A program made the translations under genes and the position numbers. From the IMG/VR virus record IMGVR_UViG_3300032087_003972, positions 1-25,313 of that record: a stretch of 25,313 bases of DNA; one strand, written 5' to 3'. The DNA is from a virus. Below are positions 15,410-21,020 of the stretch, one piece after another. The notes beneath the pieces were generated by a model. It was not told the origin of the DNA. It made no database searches and was given only the letters and a program-made list of their open reading frames with translations. Position 1 is the first letter of the stretch. Every line of letters starts with the position of its first letter.

Positions 15410-15841
15410 TTACTCGTCGTCGCCGCGATTCCAAAGGACTACTTCGCCGTCGGCGTTCTTGTAGCCAATGAAGTTCCGGTTTGTGCCGTCGTCGCCTCTT
15501 ACTCTTAGGTCATCGAACTTGTAATTCATGCTGATGTTGATTTTCTTTGAGTAAGGATAGTCGAACACTATGTATTCATAGTGTGGCTCTCCCATCCAAA
15601 CCCTTGAGTCTTCGATGTGGCGGTCGTGTTGTGCTAAGACTGAGCGCAGTTGTGTTAGTGTAACTTCTAACTCAAGGTCTGCGCCGAAGATACCACCATA
15701 GGTGTCCTTCATGTTTAGGCTGATGGTTGGCCTCCTCGTCTTCATTCTGTCGTCGTTTTCGTCGTAGTAGGGTTCGGTCATTTCTGCCCGAAGCCTATCT
15801 ACGAGTCGCATTAGGTTTGTAGTTCCGCGAACTTCCTCCAT
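15410..15841 (-). CDS. 143-aa hypothetical protein
   Basis: The start is ATG 15841 (MEEVRGTTNLMRLVDRLRAE), because a TATA-like box lies 30 nt upstream; the longer frame from 15877 would run through that box. The N-terminal part is one amphipathic helix, the rest alternates strands (TISLNMKDTYGGIFGADLEL, EYIVFDYPYSKKINISMNYK) and loops, with the C-terminal part polar (RNFIGYKNADGEVVLWNRGD). It predicts a small alpha/beta or beta-sandwich protein. No motif is recognised. It ends before a UUCG terminator. Confidence 0.75.
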   Translation of the reverse strand: MEEVRGTTNLMRLVDRLRAEMTEPYYDENDDRMKTRRPTISLNMKDTYGGIFGADLELEVTLTQLRSVLAQHDRHIEDSRVWMGEPHYEYIVFDYPYSKKINISMNYKFDDLRVRGDDGTNRNFIGYKNADGEVVLWNRGDDE

Positions 15842-15871
15842 AGTCAAGACGAACACACCGCCCCTTAAGAA
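15842..15871 (-). promoter_or_regulatory. Leaderless promoter of the 15841 gene
   Basis: Minus-strand TTCTTAAGG begins 30 nt before the ATG. A repeat half-site (around 15891-15906) is about 30 bp upstream of the box, and a full palindrome a further 38 bp away. Confidence 0.6.
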
Positions 15872-15924
15872 CCCCACGCTTTCCGGTTCTGAAATAATTT
15901 GTAGTAATCAATACATCACCGTTT

Positions 15925-15946
15925 TACTACAAATTAATTTGTAGTA
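15925..15946. promoter_or_regulatory. Repeat palindrome upstream of the 15841 gene
   Basis: Perfect 22-bp palindrome: TACTACAAATT followed by its reverse complement. Candidate operator. Confidence 0.6.
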
Positions 15947-16023
15947 ATCTTTTCGCTGCGCTACTACAAAGTAAAAACTACAAAAAAAGTAAAAATCACC
16001 AAATCCAAAAATTACTCCGATTC

Positions 16024-16293
16024 TCAATGATTGTAAGCGTATAGGTAATCATCAACGGTTCTGTTTTCCTTTTCGTATAGATACACTTTGTAAGCCCATT
16101 CAGATATCTGTTCGGTAGTAGGTCTGCAAGTTTGCTCGTTTAGTCCGTATTCGTGAATCCAGCCAATTTCTTCATGTTCAAGAACGATTGGAGTTTTACA
16201 CAATCGGCAGATTAGCACCGTGCCTTTCTTTGCAGTAGCACAGGCTTTGATGTATTCTCTTTCTTCGTCGGTTAGGGTTAGGTCTTCTTCCAT
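16024..16293 (-). CDS. 89-aa hypothetical protein with a CxxC knuckle
   Basis: The start is ATG 16293 (MEEDLTLTDEEREYIKACAT) from the TATA box 29 nt upstream; the frame from 16344 begins at the edge of the repeat palindrome and translates the promoter into Cys/Arg residues. The protein has an acidic N-terminal helix, a CRLC knuckle with another Cys later (EQTCRP), and a Tyr-rich C-terminal helix. One complete zinc site is possible if the residues come together. It is not recognised. Confidence 0.7.
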   Translation of the reverse strand: MEEDLTLTDEEREYIKACATAKKGTVLICRLCKTPIVLEHEEIGWIHEYGLNEQTCRPTTEQISEWAYKVYLYEKENRTVDDYLYAYNH

Positions 16294-16322
16294 AGTATGC
16301 CGTAGGCGTTGCTCCTTATCAA
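16294..16322 (-). promoter_or_regulatory. Leaderless promoter of the 16293 gene
   Basis: Minus-strand TTGATAAG begins 29 nt before the ATG. The sequence upstream of the box (GCTGCCGC...CGCTGCATT) and the CCTACGG downstream closely match the promoter of the 16861 gene, so the two promoters look paralogous. Confidence 0.65.
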
Positions 16323-16344
16323 TGCAGCGGCGGCGGCAGCACAT

Positions 16345-16368
16345 TTACTACAAATTAATTTGTAGTAA
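16345..16368. promoter_or_regulatory. Repeat palindrome upstream of the 16293 gene
   Basis: Perfect 24-bp palindrome with arms TTACTACAAATT, centred about 38 bp upstream of the TATA box centre. Confidence 0.65.
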
Positions 16369-16385
16369 TTTTTCTTCTTCAGCCA

Positions 16386-16405
16386 CCCGCCCCTCGCGGG
16401 GCGGG
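16386..16405 (-). terminator. GC hairpin after the 16439 gene
   Basis: CCCGCCCC and GGGGCGGG pair perfectly around a TCGC loop, 34 nt past the stop of the 16439 gene. No U tract follows on the minus strand, so it may protect the RNA end rather than terminate. Confidence 0.45.
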
Positions 16406-16438
16406 GGCTTTACGTGATTCCGGGCGCGGGTCGCCTAA

Positions 16439-16861
16439 TCAAAGGCCTTCGCCGTTGAACAAGGTATTCTCAACGGTGGCCTCGTTTGCTTTGACCTGCT
16501 TTAGTGCTGCTGCAACAGCCCATTGATAGTCATACCAACCGTCGCCCATGTAGCAGTCGCCGTTGTATCTCGATGCGCGGAAATGAGCGTTGTTTTCTTC
16601 TTCTTCAAGTTCATGCATTCGCTGTTGAAGATATGCTCTTGCCTGTTTTAGCAGATATTGAACATAACCCTCCTCTTGCATTAGGGCTTCCCTAAAGGCT
16701 TGCTTCTCGGCTTTCTTTCTTTCTTCTTGATGTTCAGCGCGAATCCGTTGAAGTTGCTCGGTTTGGCTTTTAATCAATACTTCAAGCATTTGTTGCCTAT
16801 TTTCACGGAACTGTTGCTTCAACTCATCAACTTCTTGCTGTGTGTAGGTTCTCTCCTCCAT
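16439..16861 (-). CDS. 140-aa coiled-coil protein
   Basis: The product begins MEERTYTQQEVDELKQQFRE. Residues about 8-95 form a long Glu/Gln/Lys/Arg-rich helix with heptad-like hydrophobic spacing (LEVLIKSQTEQLQRI; REALMQEEGYVQYLLKQARA). Residues about 95-140 form a compact Trp/Tyr-rich end (GDGWYDYQWAVAAALKQVKA). It is likely an oligomeric coiled coil with a small head. ATG 16861 lies 29 nt after the first base of TTCATAAG. No family is recognised; scaffold or inhibitor roles are equally open. Confidence 0.75.
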   Translation of the reverse strand: MEERTYTQQEVDELKQQFRENRQQMLEVLIKSQTEQLQRIRAEHQEERKKAEKQAFREALMQEEGYVQYLLKQARAYLQQRMHELEEEENNAHFRASRYNGDCYMGDGWYDYQWAVAAALKQVKANEATVENTLFNGEGL

Positions 16862-16890
16862 GCTACCCCGTAGGGGTTGGGGCTTATGAA
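16862..16890 (-). promoter_or_regulatory. Leaderless promoter of the 16861 gene
   Basis: Minus-strand TTCATAAG begins 29 nt before the ATG. CCCCTACGGGG, a small perfect inverted repeat, lies between box and start. Confidence 0.65.
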
Positions 16891-16913
16891 TGTAGCGAGA
16901 GCGGCAGCGTATT

Positions 16914-16935
16914 TACTACAAATTAATTTGTAGTA
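16914..16935. promoter_or_regulatory. Repeat palindrome upstream of the 16861 gene
   Basis: Perfect 22-bp palindrome with arms TACTACAAATT, centred 38 bp from the TATA box centre. Confidence 0.65.
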
Positions 16936-16987
16936 TGTTTGCATCTGTATTTTACTACAAAATATGTAATACAAAACAGAATCCAAA

Positions 16988-17173
16988 TTATTCTTCGTCT
17001 TCGTATCTGTGTATTTCAACGAACTCGCCGCACATAGGACAATGATATGTGGGGCTTAGTCCTGAATCGCCCATCGCGTCAAGAATCTTATCGAGTTCTT
17101 TCGATGGGGCGCAGCATTCGTGATAACCAAAGTCTTCGTCAATCAGATAATAGCGTGATGTGTATTTCGCCAT
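16988..17173 (-). CDS. 61-aa protein with CC and CPMC motifs
   Basis: The product begins MAKYTSRYYLIDEDFGYHEC. It has a CC pair (HECCAPS) and a later CPMCGEF, which could form one zinc site, followed by EIHRYEDEE. The start ATG 17173 lies 28 nt after the first base of TTAAATA, the best TATA box of this arm. Zinc-binding adaptor is likely; function is unknown. Confidence 0.72.
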   Translation of the reverse strand: MAKYTSRYYLIDEDFGYHECCAPSKELDKILDAMGDSGLSPTYHCPMCGEFVEIHRYEDEE

Positions 17174-17201
17174 GAATCGCAGACAGGGTAGGGGTATTTA
17201 A
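17174..17201 (-). promoter_or_regulatory. Leaderless promoter of the 17173 gene
   Basis: Minus-strand TTAAATA begins 28 nt before the ATG and matches the archaeal TATA consensus well. Confidence 0.7.
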
Positions 17202-17215
17202 GGCTGTCGTTTCAT

Positions 17216-17237
17216 TACTACAAATTAATTTGTAGTA
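17216..17237. promoter_or_regulatory. Repeat palindrome upstream of the 17173 gene
   Basis: Perfect 22-bp palindrome, centred about 28 bp from the TATA box centre. Confidence 0.65.
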
Positions 17238-17318
17238 TATTTGTATCTGTATTTTACTACAAAATAAAAAATTAAAAACATAATCCAAAAACTTTACTAC
17301 AAATCTTTTACTACAAAT

Positions 17319-17356
17319 CTCCGAAGGACTTACACCCTCGCGGGATGCCTTCGGAG
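17319..17356 (-). terminator. Nested hairpin after the 17368 gene
   Basis: CTCCGAAGG and CCTTCGGAG pair over nine bases; inside them CCCTCGCGGG forms a smaller stem. It starts 11 nt past the stop and is followed on the minus strand by ATTTGTAG repeat units. The outer stem layout resembles the 12677-12730 element. Confidence 0.55.
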
Positions 17357-17367
17357 GTAAGTTTATA

Positions 17368-17697
17368 TCAGAAGTCCTGTGCGATGAATCGCGTTTCGTC
17401 TGCACCCGTTCCGTATGTGAGGTCGGGGTAATTTGCGATTATAATAGTTCTATCGGCTATGTCTTCATAAGTTTGGTATTCTTCGCCGTAGTTCTCGCGG
17501 AACTCGTCGAGGCTTTCCCATTCTGTAAATTCACAGCATAGCCCTATCACATCGAGTTCATACTCAATGCCGCAGTCTTCTTCAAGGTCGGTCAAGTATT
17601 CGTATAGGGCGTAGCGGCCAGCACGCGAGAAGTTCGCGCCCATGCCCATTTCGTCAAACGCCATAACGAAATTGAATTCATTTATTGTCTTCTTCAT
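17368..17697 (-). CDS. Conserved phage protein of unknown function, 109 aa
   Basis: The protein begins MKKTINEFNFVMAFDEMGMG and holds FSRAGRYALYEYLTDLEEDC followed by IEYELDVIGLCCEFTEWESL. I recognise the pattern from small proteins frequent in phage genomes (a two-helix start, EED-G-E-ELDVI-LCC-TE core); their function is unknown. The C-terminal part (DRTIIIANYPDLTYG) is beta-like. A TATA-like CTAATAAGG lies about 60 nt before ATG 17697, so this is the one gene of the arm with a real 5' leader of about 30 nt, which holds an imperfect GCGC...GCGC repeat. It may be controlled post-transcriptionally. Confidence 0.8.
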   Translation of the reverse strand: MKKTINEFNFVMAFDEMGMGANFSRAGRYALYEYLTDLEEDCGIEYELDVIGLCCEFTEWESLDEFRENYGEEYQTYEDIADRTIIIANYPDLTYGTGADETRFIAQDF

Positions 17698-17748
17698 TGT
17701 TCATCATTCCTGTTGCGCCTGTTTGCGCTATTCTGACCGAACAAGTGC

Positions 17749-17759
17749 CCCTTATTAGT
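17749..17759 (-). promoter_or_regulatory. TATA-like box of the 17697 gene (leadered)
   Basis: Minus-strand CTAATAAGG matches the boxes of neighbouring genes, but the nearest start codon lies about 60 nt downstream, so a leader RNA of about 30 nt is expected. Confidence 0.45.
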
Positions 17760-17782
17760 CTTTGCGGTTTTTGAGGCATATT

Positions 17783-17804
17783 TACTACAAATTAATTTGT
17801 AGTA
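17783..17804. promoter_or_regulatory. Repeat palindrome upstream of the 17697 gene
   Basis: Perfect 22-bp palindrome, centred about 39 bp from the TATA-like box. Confidence 0.62.
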
Positions 17805-17875
17805 GTAGTTTTTCGGCTATTTTACTACAAAATAAAAAGTAAAAACTTTACTACAAATCTTTTACTACAAACACT

Positions 17876-18181
17876 TCACTTTCTAATTTGTATTGCTTTC
17901 ATAGTAGTCCAGCACCAAACTGATTCTTGATTGAGTGCCTTGCCGATTGTTATTGCGTCGGTTAAATTGGTTATCCAAATACACGGTTCAATATAATATT
18001 CATTCTTTGCATTAGTCCAAACACCAAACTGTTCATGTCGGGTCGCCTCATGCTCAATCATCAAATCCCATATTCTAATCATTTCGCTTCTATCGCCGCA
18101 CTTTTGATTCCAAAGGCCGACTTGATAGCCGAAGGGGTGGGTTATGCGTTCTTTGTTTCGGTCATAAGTTCCGTCTTCCAT
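17876..18181 (-). CDS. 101-aa hypothetical protein
   Basis: The product begins MEDGTYDRNKERITHPFGYQ. Its middle is rich in Trp, Ile and charged residues (MIRIWDLMIEHEATRHEQFG) and its end is WITNLTDAITIGKALNQESV followed by WCWTTMKAIQIRK. The N-terminal part is polar and the rest predicts a compact alpha/beta fold. It is the first gene of the minus arm, next to the divergent region. ATG 18181 lies 30 nt after the first base of TATATAGG. It is not recognised. Confidence 0.72.
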   Translation of the reverse strand: MEDGTYDRNKERITHPFGYQVGLWNQKCGDRSEMIRIWDLMIEHEATRHEQFGVWTNAKNEYYIEPCIWITNLTDAITIGKALNQESVWCWTTMKAIQIRK

Positions 18182-18211
18182 ATCCTAACCGAAAACGCGA
18201 CAGCCTATATA
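18182..18211 (-). promoter_or_regulatory. Leaderless promoter of the 18181 gene
   Basis: Minus-strand TATATAGG begins 30 nt before the ATG. Confidence 0.65.
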
Positions 18212-18224
18212 CTTTACGTTTTTT

Positions 18225-18246
18225 TACTACAAATTAATTTGTAGTA
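18225..18246. promoter_or_regulatory. Repeat palindrome upstream of the 18181 gene
   Basis: Perfect 22-bp palindrome, centred about 28 bp from the TATA box centre. Confidence 0.65.
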
Positions 18247-18579
18247 TTGGTCGGGGCGGTTTTACTACAAAGTAAAAACTACAAAATATTTACTACAAAT
18301 TAAAATCCGAAAAATTACTACAAATTATTTACTACAAATTAAACTTAGTGCAAAAAGTAAAGCGGGTGTAAAAAAGTGCAGCGGGTGCGAATGATGCAGT
18401 AGGTATCTGACGCTTTACTACAAATTATTCGTGAGAATGCTGTTTCCAAACTATTATATAGTATGACTACCTCACGCATGGGTCGCGTAATATCACGGCT
18501 ATATATTTTTCTTATTTTACTACAAAATACTTACTACAAAATGTGGTTGCGAATGTGAGAGTGCTACACCGTCGCATTG
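18247..18579. other. Divergent intergenic region between the two accessory arms
   Basis: The region holds seven or more repeat units, two copies of AGCGGGTG about 27 bp apart near 18361-18396, two TATA-like words (TTATATAG near 18454, TATATATT near 18501) and TTGCGAATG at 18547-18555, which partly resembles the right-arm 13-mer. No convincing gene is present; a 31-codon frame from 18462 reads through repeat units. It is the point from which the two arms are transcribed apart, and a candidate control or origin region. Confidence 0.5.
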
Positions 18580-18607
18580 ATATACTATGAGGTTGTCGGA
18601 TGGTTTG
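18580..18607 (+). promoter_or_regulatory. Probable promoter of the first right-arm gene
   Basis: ATATAC lies about 26 nt before ATG 18608, matching the leaderless spacing elsewhere. The earlier in-frame ATG at 18587 overlaps this box. Confidence 0.5.
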
Positions 18608-18808
18608 ATGACGAGATACATCAACAACCTACCCGACCTATGCACCGACGTTCTCAACGAGATGTATGAGAATGGATTGAGAGAGATTAACAGCACCTGC
18701 GGCGACGAGAACGCCTGTAATCTCACCGTGAATCAACTTCACTTTATCCGCAAGATACTTTATAGGCGTGGCTTCGTCGTGAGAGATATTGAGGAGGTGG
18801 TCGCATAG
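18608..18808 (+). CDS. 66-aa helical hypothetical protein
   Basis: Starting from ATG 18608 the product begins MTRYINNLPDLCTDVLNEMY. It is helical, with a middle (GDENACNLTVNQLHFIRKIL) and a basic to acidic end (YRRGFVVRDIEEVVA); an HTH-like helix pair is possible. The longer frame from 18587 would translate the TATA box. It ends with a strong GGAGGTGG site that serves the next gene. No family is recognised. As first gene of the right arm it might be an early regulator, which is inference from position alone. Confidence 0.65.
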   Translation: MTRYINNLPDLCTDVLNEMYENGLREINSTCGDENACNLTVNQLHFIRKILYRRGFVVRDIEEVVA

Positions 18809-18843
18809 ACCTACACGCACGCATTGAGCAGAAGAAGGCCGAC

Positions 18844-19428
18844 ATGGAGAATGCCCGTTTAGGCATGGCTCAAGGCATCAAATACTCCTCAAGGTCATTA
18901 GGTGGGCATACGACTCAGTATCGCCGTCTATGCGCCCTTGCAGGTATCAAAATTGACGTGCCTAAACCGACCGTAAAAATCGAGGCGATAAAGCCCATCG
19001 GCAAGCCTTGCCGCTACAAAGCCTGTAAGGGTCGCAATCATGCCCTACACGGTGAAAAATGCCCCGTAGCATCAGCGCGAGGCAAGACCGGAGGCAAGTC
19101 CGGCGAAGGCGATTCAAAGAGGCGTGTCGGCGAAGCAAATGGTCGCTACATTGACGGGCGTAAAAATGCCGTCAAGAGGCAACTGATTTCTCAAGTTGTT
19201 GTCGGTCAAAAAATCGGCAAGACCACCCGCGAAGTCCTCAACATCAATCCGATTACATGGCTCGATTCAGCCATCACAACCGCTGCCGTAGCGGGTATGC
19301 TCGGTGGCGTGCGTGGTGTCTGTTCGGGTTGCTCTCAATCAATCCCTGCGATTCAAGCACGCAAGATTCACCGTGCCGACATCACACAGAATCCGGCAAG
19401 GGTGATATGCGACGCTTGCGAGGCATAA
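18844..19428 (+). CDS. 194-aa protein with two zinc-site-like clusters
   Basis: The protein begins MENARLGMAQGIKYSSRSLG. Cluster one is C56, C61, H66, H69 and C73 (CRYKACKGRNHALHGEKC); cluster two is C160, C163, C189 and C192 (CSGC and CDAC). Between them is a basic linker (GKTGGKSGEGDSKRRVGEAN) and NGRYIDGRKNAVKRQ, a pattern seen in many virus DNA-binding or endonuclease-like proteins. A basic zinc protein that binds DNA is likely. Oddly, GGAGGTGG at 18793-18800 has no ATG/GTG/TTG at normal distance: ATG 18844 is 44 nt away, while an in-frame ATA at 18805 is six bases away. Confidence 0.7.
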   Translation: MENARLGMAQGIKYSSRSLGGHTTQYRRLCALAGIKIDVPKPTVKIEAIKPIGKPCRYKACKGRNHALHGEKCPVASARGKTGGKSGEGDSKRRVGEANGRYIDGRKNAVKRQLISQVVVGQKIGKTTREVLNINPITWLDSAITTAAVAGMLGGVRGVCSGCSQSIPAIQARKIHRADITQNPARVICDACEA

Positions 19429-19465
19429 ACGATAGACTTAAAAAAAACAAAGGAGAGGACAAAAT
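19411..19465 (+). promoter_or_regulatory. Right-arm element promoter, copy 1
   Basis: GACGCTTGCGAGG (19411-19423), 14 bp, then TTAAAAAA at 19438, and ATG 28 nt further at 19466. The element lies in the end of the upstream gene, where it codes DACEA. A GGAGAGG site before the ATG would serve read-through transcripts. Confidence 0.75.
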
Positions 19466-19852
19466 ATGACGAGAAACCGATGGGGCGCACACGGGGAAAT
19501 CTCCGAGCGCATGAATGGAAAAACAATGATGACTGTTAGGCTAACGCCTCAAGCCTTTGAAGCGGGCGATATTGCTATGCTGATAGGCTACCGAATGGGT
19601 GTGATAGAGAGCGAGGGTTATGATAACAAAAACACCGCTCTAAGCGTGATTGATGGGATTAGAGAATGGGAATTTCACAATGGTCGCCTGACTCAAAAGA
19701 TGGCTAAACAATGGCTTTCTGAGATGTATTGGGCTGTTGCTAATTATATCGAATGGACAGACATTCTGCCGCAATTCGATGAGAAGGATTACGGGCATTT
19801 GGTTATGCTAAGATACATCGAGCAGGTTTTCCCGAAGTTCAACGGAGAGTAA
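19466..19852 (+). CDS. 128-aa hypothetical protein
   Basis: The product begins MTRNRWGAHGEISERMNGKT. It is mixed alpha/beta with an aromatic helical end (MAKQWLSEMYWAVANYIEWT, LVMLRYIEQVFPKFNGE). The middle (VRLTPQAFEAGDIAMLIGYR) is a helix. The start is fixed both by GGAGAGG upstream and by the promoter 28 nt before it. It is not recognised; its stop leads directly into the second promoter element copy. Confidence 0.72.
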   Translation: MTRNRWGAHGEISERMNGKTMMTVRLTPQAFEAGDIAMLIGYRMGVIESEGYDNKNTALSVIDGIREWEFHNGRLTQKMAKQWLSEMYWAVANYIEWTDILPQFDEKDYGHLVMLRYIEQVFPKFNGE

Positions 19853-19854
19853 AT

Positions 19855-19909
19855 GACGCTTGCGAGGACTAAACACAACAATTATAAACTTGAGAATAGA
19901 GGAGATAAT
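19855..19909 (+). promoter_or_regulatory. Right-arm element promoter, copy 2
   Basis: GACGCTTGCGAGG (19855-19867), 14 bp, TTATAAAC at 19882, ATG 28 nt further at 19910. The element begins two bases after the first base of an ATG, so the naive frame starts MTLARTK, which is promoter and not protein. Confidence 0.78.
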
Positions 19910-20041
19910 ATGGCGAATAAGACACCGACCAACCTTGACGAATGGACACCGACCGCATGGGCTTTTGAAGCCCTTTTGAAATTGGGATATACTCCGCAAG
20001 AAGTATATGCAATAAACCGCAATAGATGCGAGGGTAGGTGA
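19910..20041 (+). CDS. 43-aa hypothetical protein
   Basis: Starting at ATG 19910 the product reads MANKTPTNLDEWTPTAWAFE followed by ALLKLGYTPQEVYAINRNRC and ends EGR. It predicts a helix, a turn and a second helix (ALLKLGYTPQEVYAIN), a plausible small helix-turn-helix. GGAGATAAT precedes the ATG and a TATA box lies 28 nt upstream. The frame from 19853 is rejected as promoter. Not recognised. Confidence 0.68.
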   Translation: MANKTPTNLDEWTPTAWAFEALLKLGYTPQEVYAINRNRCEGR

Positions 20042-20045
20042 TTGA

Positions 20046-20180
20046 ATGAGCGACATAATATTATGGGATATAACCTATGAAATTGATGGTAAATTATACA
20101 CGACAAGAATGGATTACGACCATTCATGGCTTTGTGATATAGACATGGATGATTTAGTATTAGTGGAGGAGGAAGAATGA
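20046..20180 (+). CDS. 44-aa acidic hypothetical protein
   Basis: The product begins MSDIILWDITYEIDGKLYTT and continues to WLCDIDMDDLVLVEEEE. It is one small beta-meander followed by an acidic tail. The start has GGTGA four bases upstream in a GGTGATTGAATGA junction, and the stop overlaps the next ATG as ATGA. Both support translation. No function is recognised; strong acidity could mean DNA mimicry, which is only a guess. Confidence 0.65.
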   Translation: MSDIILWDITYEIDGKLYTTRMDYDHSWLCDIDMDDLVLVEEEE

Positions 20181-20452
20181 GCGAAGAAGAATGGGTATTT
20201 GTTAGATTTCATATTAGAGATGGCGATAGAGAGAGTTTTGAAGATGTTATTATACCAATAACAACATCAGAACGACTAACTGATGAGGGCTTGATTAAGA
20301 TGTATATTGACGGTGATGCTACCTTATATTCTGATGACCCGCAAGAGGCTTATTATTGGATATATTGGATGGAGGCATTGTGCACGGTGTGGAGCCGAAA
20401 ACCAATGACTCGTAAAACTAAAGAATTATTCAACAGTTACGGGGTGTATTAG
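20177..20452 (+). CDS. 91-aa acidic hypothetical protein
   Basis: The product begins MSEEEWVFVRFHIRDGDRES and has a Tyr/Trp-rich middle (EAYYWIYWMEALCTVWSRKP) and a basic end. It predicts strands followed by helices. It overlaps its upstream neighbour by 4 nt and is followed after one base by the next gene, with GGGGTG as ribosome site. It belongs to the run of short orphan genes 20046-21283. Confidence 0.7.
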   Translation: MSEEEWVFVRFHIRDGDRESFEDVIIPITTSERLTDEGLIKMYIDGDATLYSDDPQEAYYWIYWMEALCTVWSRKPMTRKTKELFNSYGVY

Positions 20453-20453
20453 A

Positions 20454-20717
20454 ATGAGTGAAGACCTGCCCTCATGGGGCTTGAGTGAAATTGAGCCCGC
20501 TAAGAATCAGCGATTGCATCCTAATTGGTTCGTGAGGTATTGCACCCTTCGTGAAGGCATGAGTGTGTATGCCGCCGAACAGTTGCTACTTCATTCGATA
20601 GACCACTTGAACCACGATTGGAGATTAGATAATGCCGACTACGAAGTAGCCCTGCCTAACGGCACAAAGGCCACCATTCACCGAAGGATGATGATGTTCA
20701 GAAAGAGGGGTGATTGA
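20454..20717 (+). CDS. 87-aa hypothetical protein
   Basis: The product begins MSEDLPSWGLSEIEPAKNQR and includes HPNWFVRYCTLREGMSVYAA and DYEVALPNGTKATIHRRMMM. It looks like a short helical N-terminal part and a beta-hairpin with basic end. It starts after GGGGTG and ends in the GGTGATTGAATGA junction of the next gene. No family is recognised. Confidence 0.7.
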   Translation: MSEDLPSWGLSEIEPAKNQRLHPNWFVRYCTLREGMSVYAAEQLLLHSIDHLNHDWRLDNADYEVALPNGTKATIHRRMMMFRKRGD

Positions 20718-20897
20718 ATGAGCAAGAAACATTACACTTTCACCCTACATCATGGTTCGGCTTTATCAGAATCCGAAATGAAAGAGATTGCTACGCAAAT
20801 ATGCAACGTAGCCGTTGAACGGAGAATGGGTTTTACCGTTGAAGAAGTGTGTAGCGAGCGCAGATTGACTTACGAAGAAATATGGGGTGAGGATTGA
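20718..20897 (+). CDS. 59-aa hypothetical protein
   Basis: The product begins MSKKHYTFTLHHGSALSESE, then a helix (MKEIATQICNVAVERRMGFT) and an acidic end (TYEEIWGED). The start lies in a GGTGATTGAATGA junction and the stop is directly followed by the next ATG. It is a small alpha/beta protein with no recognised family. Confidence 0.68.
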   Translation: MSKKHYTFTLHHGSALSESEMKEIATQICNVAVERRMGFTVEEVCSERRLTYEEIWGED

Positions 20898-21020
20898 ATG
20901 AAACCCCCGAAACCAGATTGGTTATATTGGACTGTTTATGATTGCACAGTATGTAATGAGTGGTATTCTCTTAGATTAAAAGCGGAAAAATGTTGCGAGG
21001 GAAAAGAGGTGATTGAATGA
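20898..21020 (+). CDS. 40-aa zinc-knuckle micro-protein
   Basis: The product begins MKPPKPDWLYWTVYDCTVCN and ends EKCCEGKEVIE. CTVC and the later CC form a four-Cys set suited to one zinc. It starts one base after the upstream stop (GGTGAGGATTGAATG) and its own last codons form the GGTGATTGAATGA start site of the next gene, whose ATG overlaps the stop. Translation by coupling is likely. Confidence 0.65.
   Translation: MKPPKPDWLYWTVYDCTVCNEWYSLRLKAEKCCEGKEVIE

Larger units (their letters stand above)
12574..18541. repeat. Dispersed TTACTACAAATTA repeat family in every intergenic gap
   Basis: About sixty copies of ACTACAAA, most in the form TTACTACAAATTA, occupy the gaps at about 12574-12758, 13106-13160, 13443-13547, 14680-14840, 15228-15376, 15891-15985, 16344-16370, 16912-16975, 17214-17318, 17780-17873, 18222-18345 and 18415-18541. 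None lies inside a confident gene. Spacing between units is often one or two A/T words, so units recur every 12-17 bp. Single, degenerate (ACTACAATT, AATACAAAT) and head-to-head palindromic copies occur. They coincide with gene starts and ends, so a joint role in transcription initiation and termination is likely. An iteron-type replication origin is an alternative. Confidence 0.85.

Noticed and set aside
16819-17405. Minus ORFs of 66 and 88 aa containing YYKLICS
   Set aside because: YYKLICS is the translated palindrome; these frames cross promoters and cover real gene starts.
12574-18541. CRISPR array
   Set aside because: The repeats are 11-24 bp, AT-rich, irregularly spaced and separated by genes; there are no unique spacers of constant length and no cas genes.
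18462-18557. Short plus ORF MTTSRMGRVISRLYIFLILL
   Set aside because: It reads through repeat units, has no ribosome site, and the TATA spacing to its ATG is too short.
19853-19909. Start MTLARTK for the 19910 gene
   Set aside because: The first residues are the promoter element; a TATA box and ribosome site point to ATG 19910.
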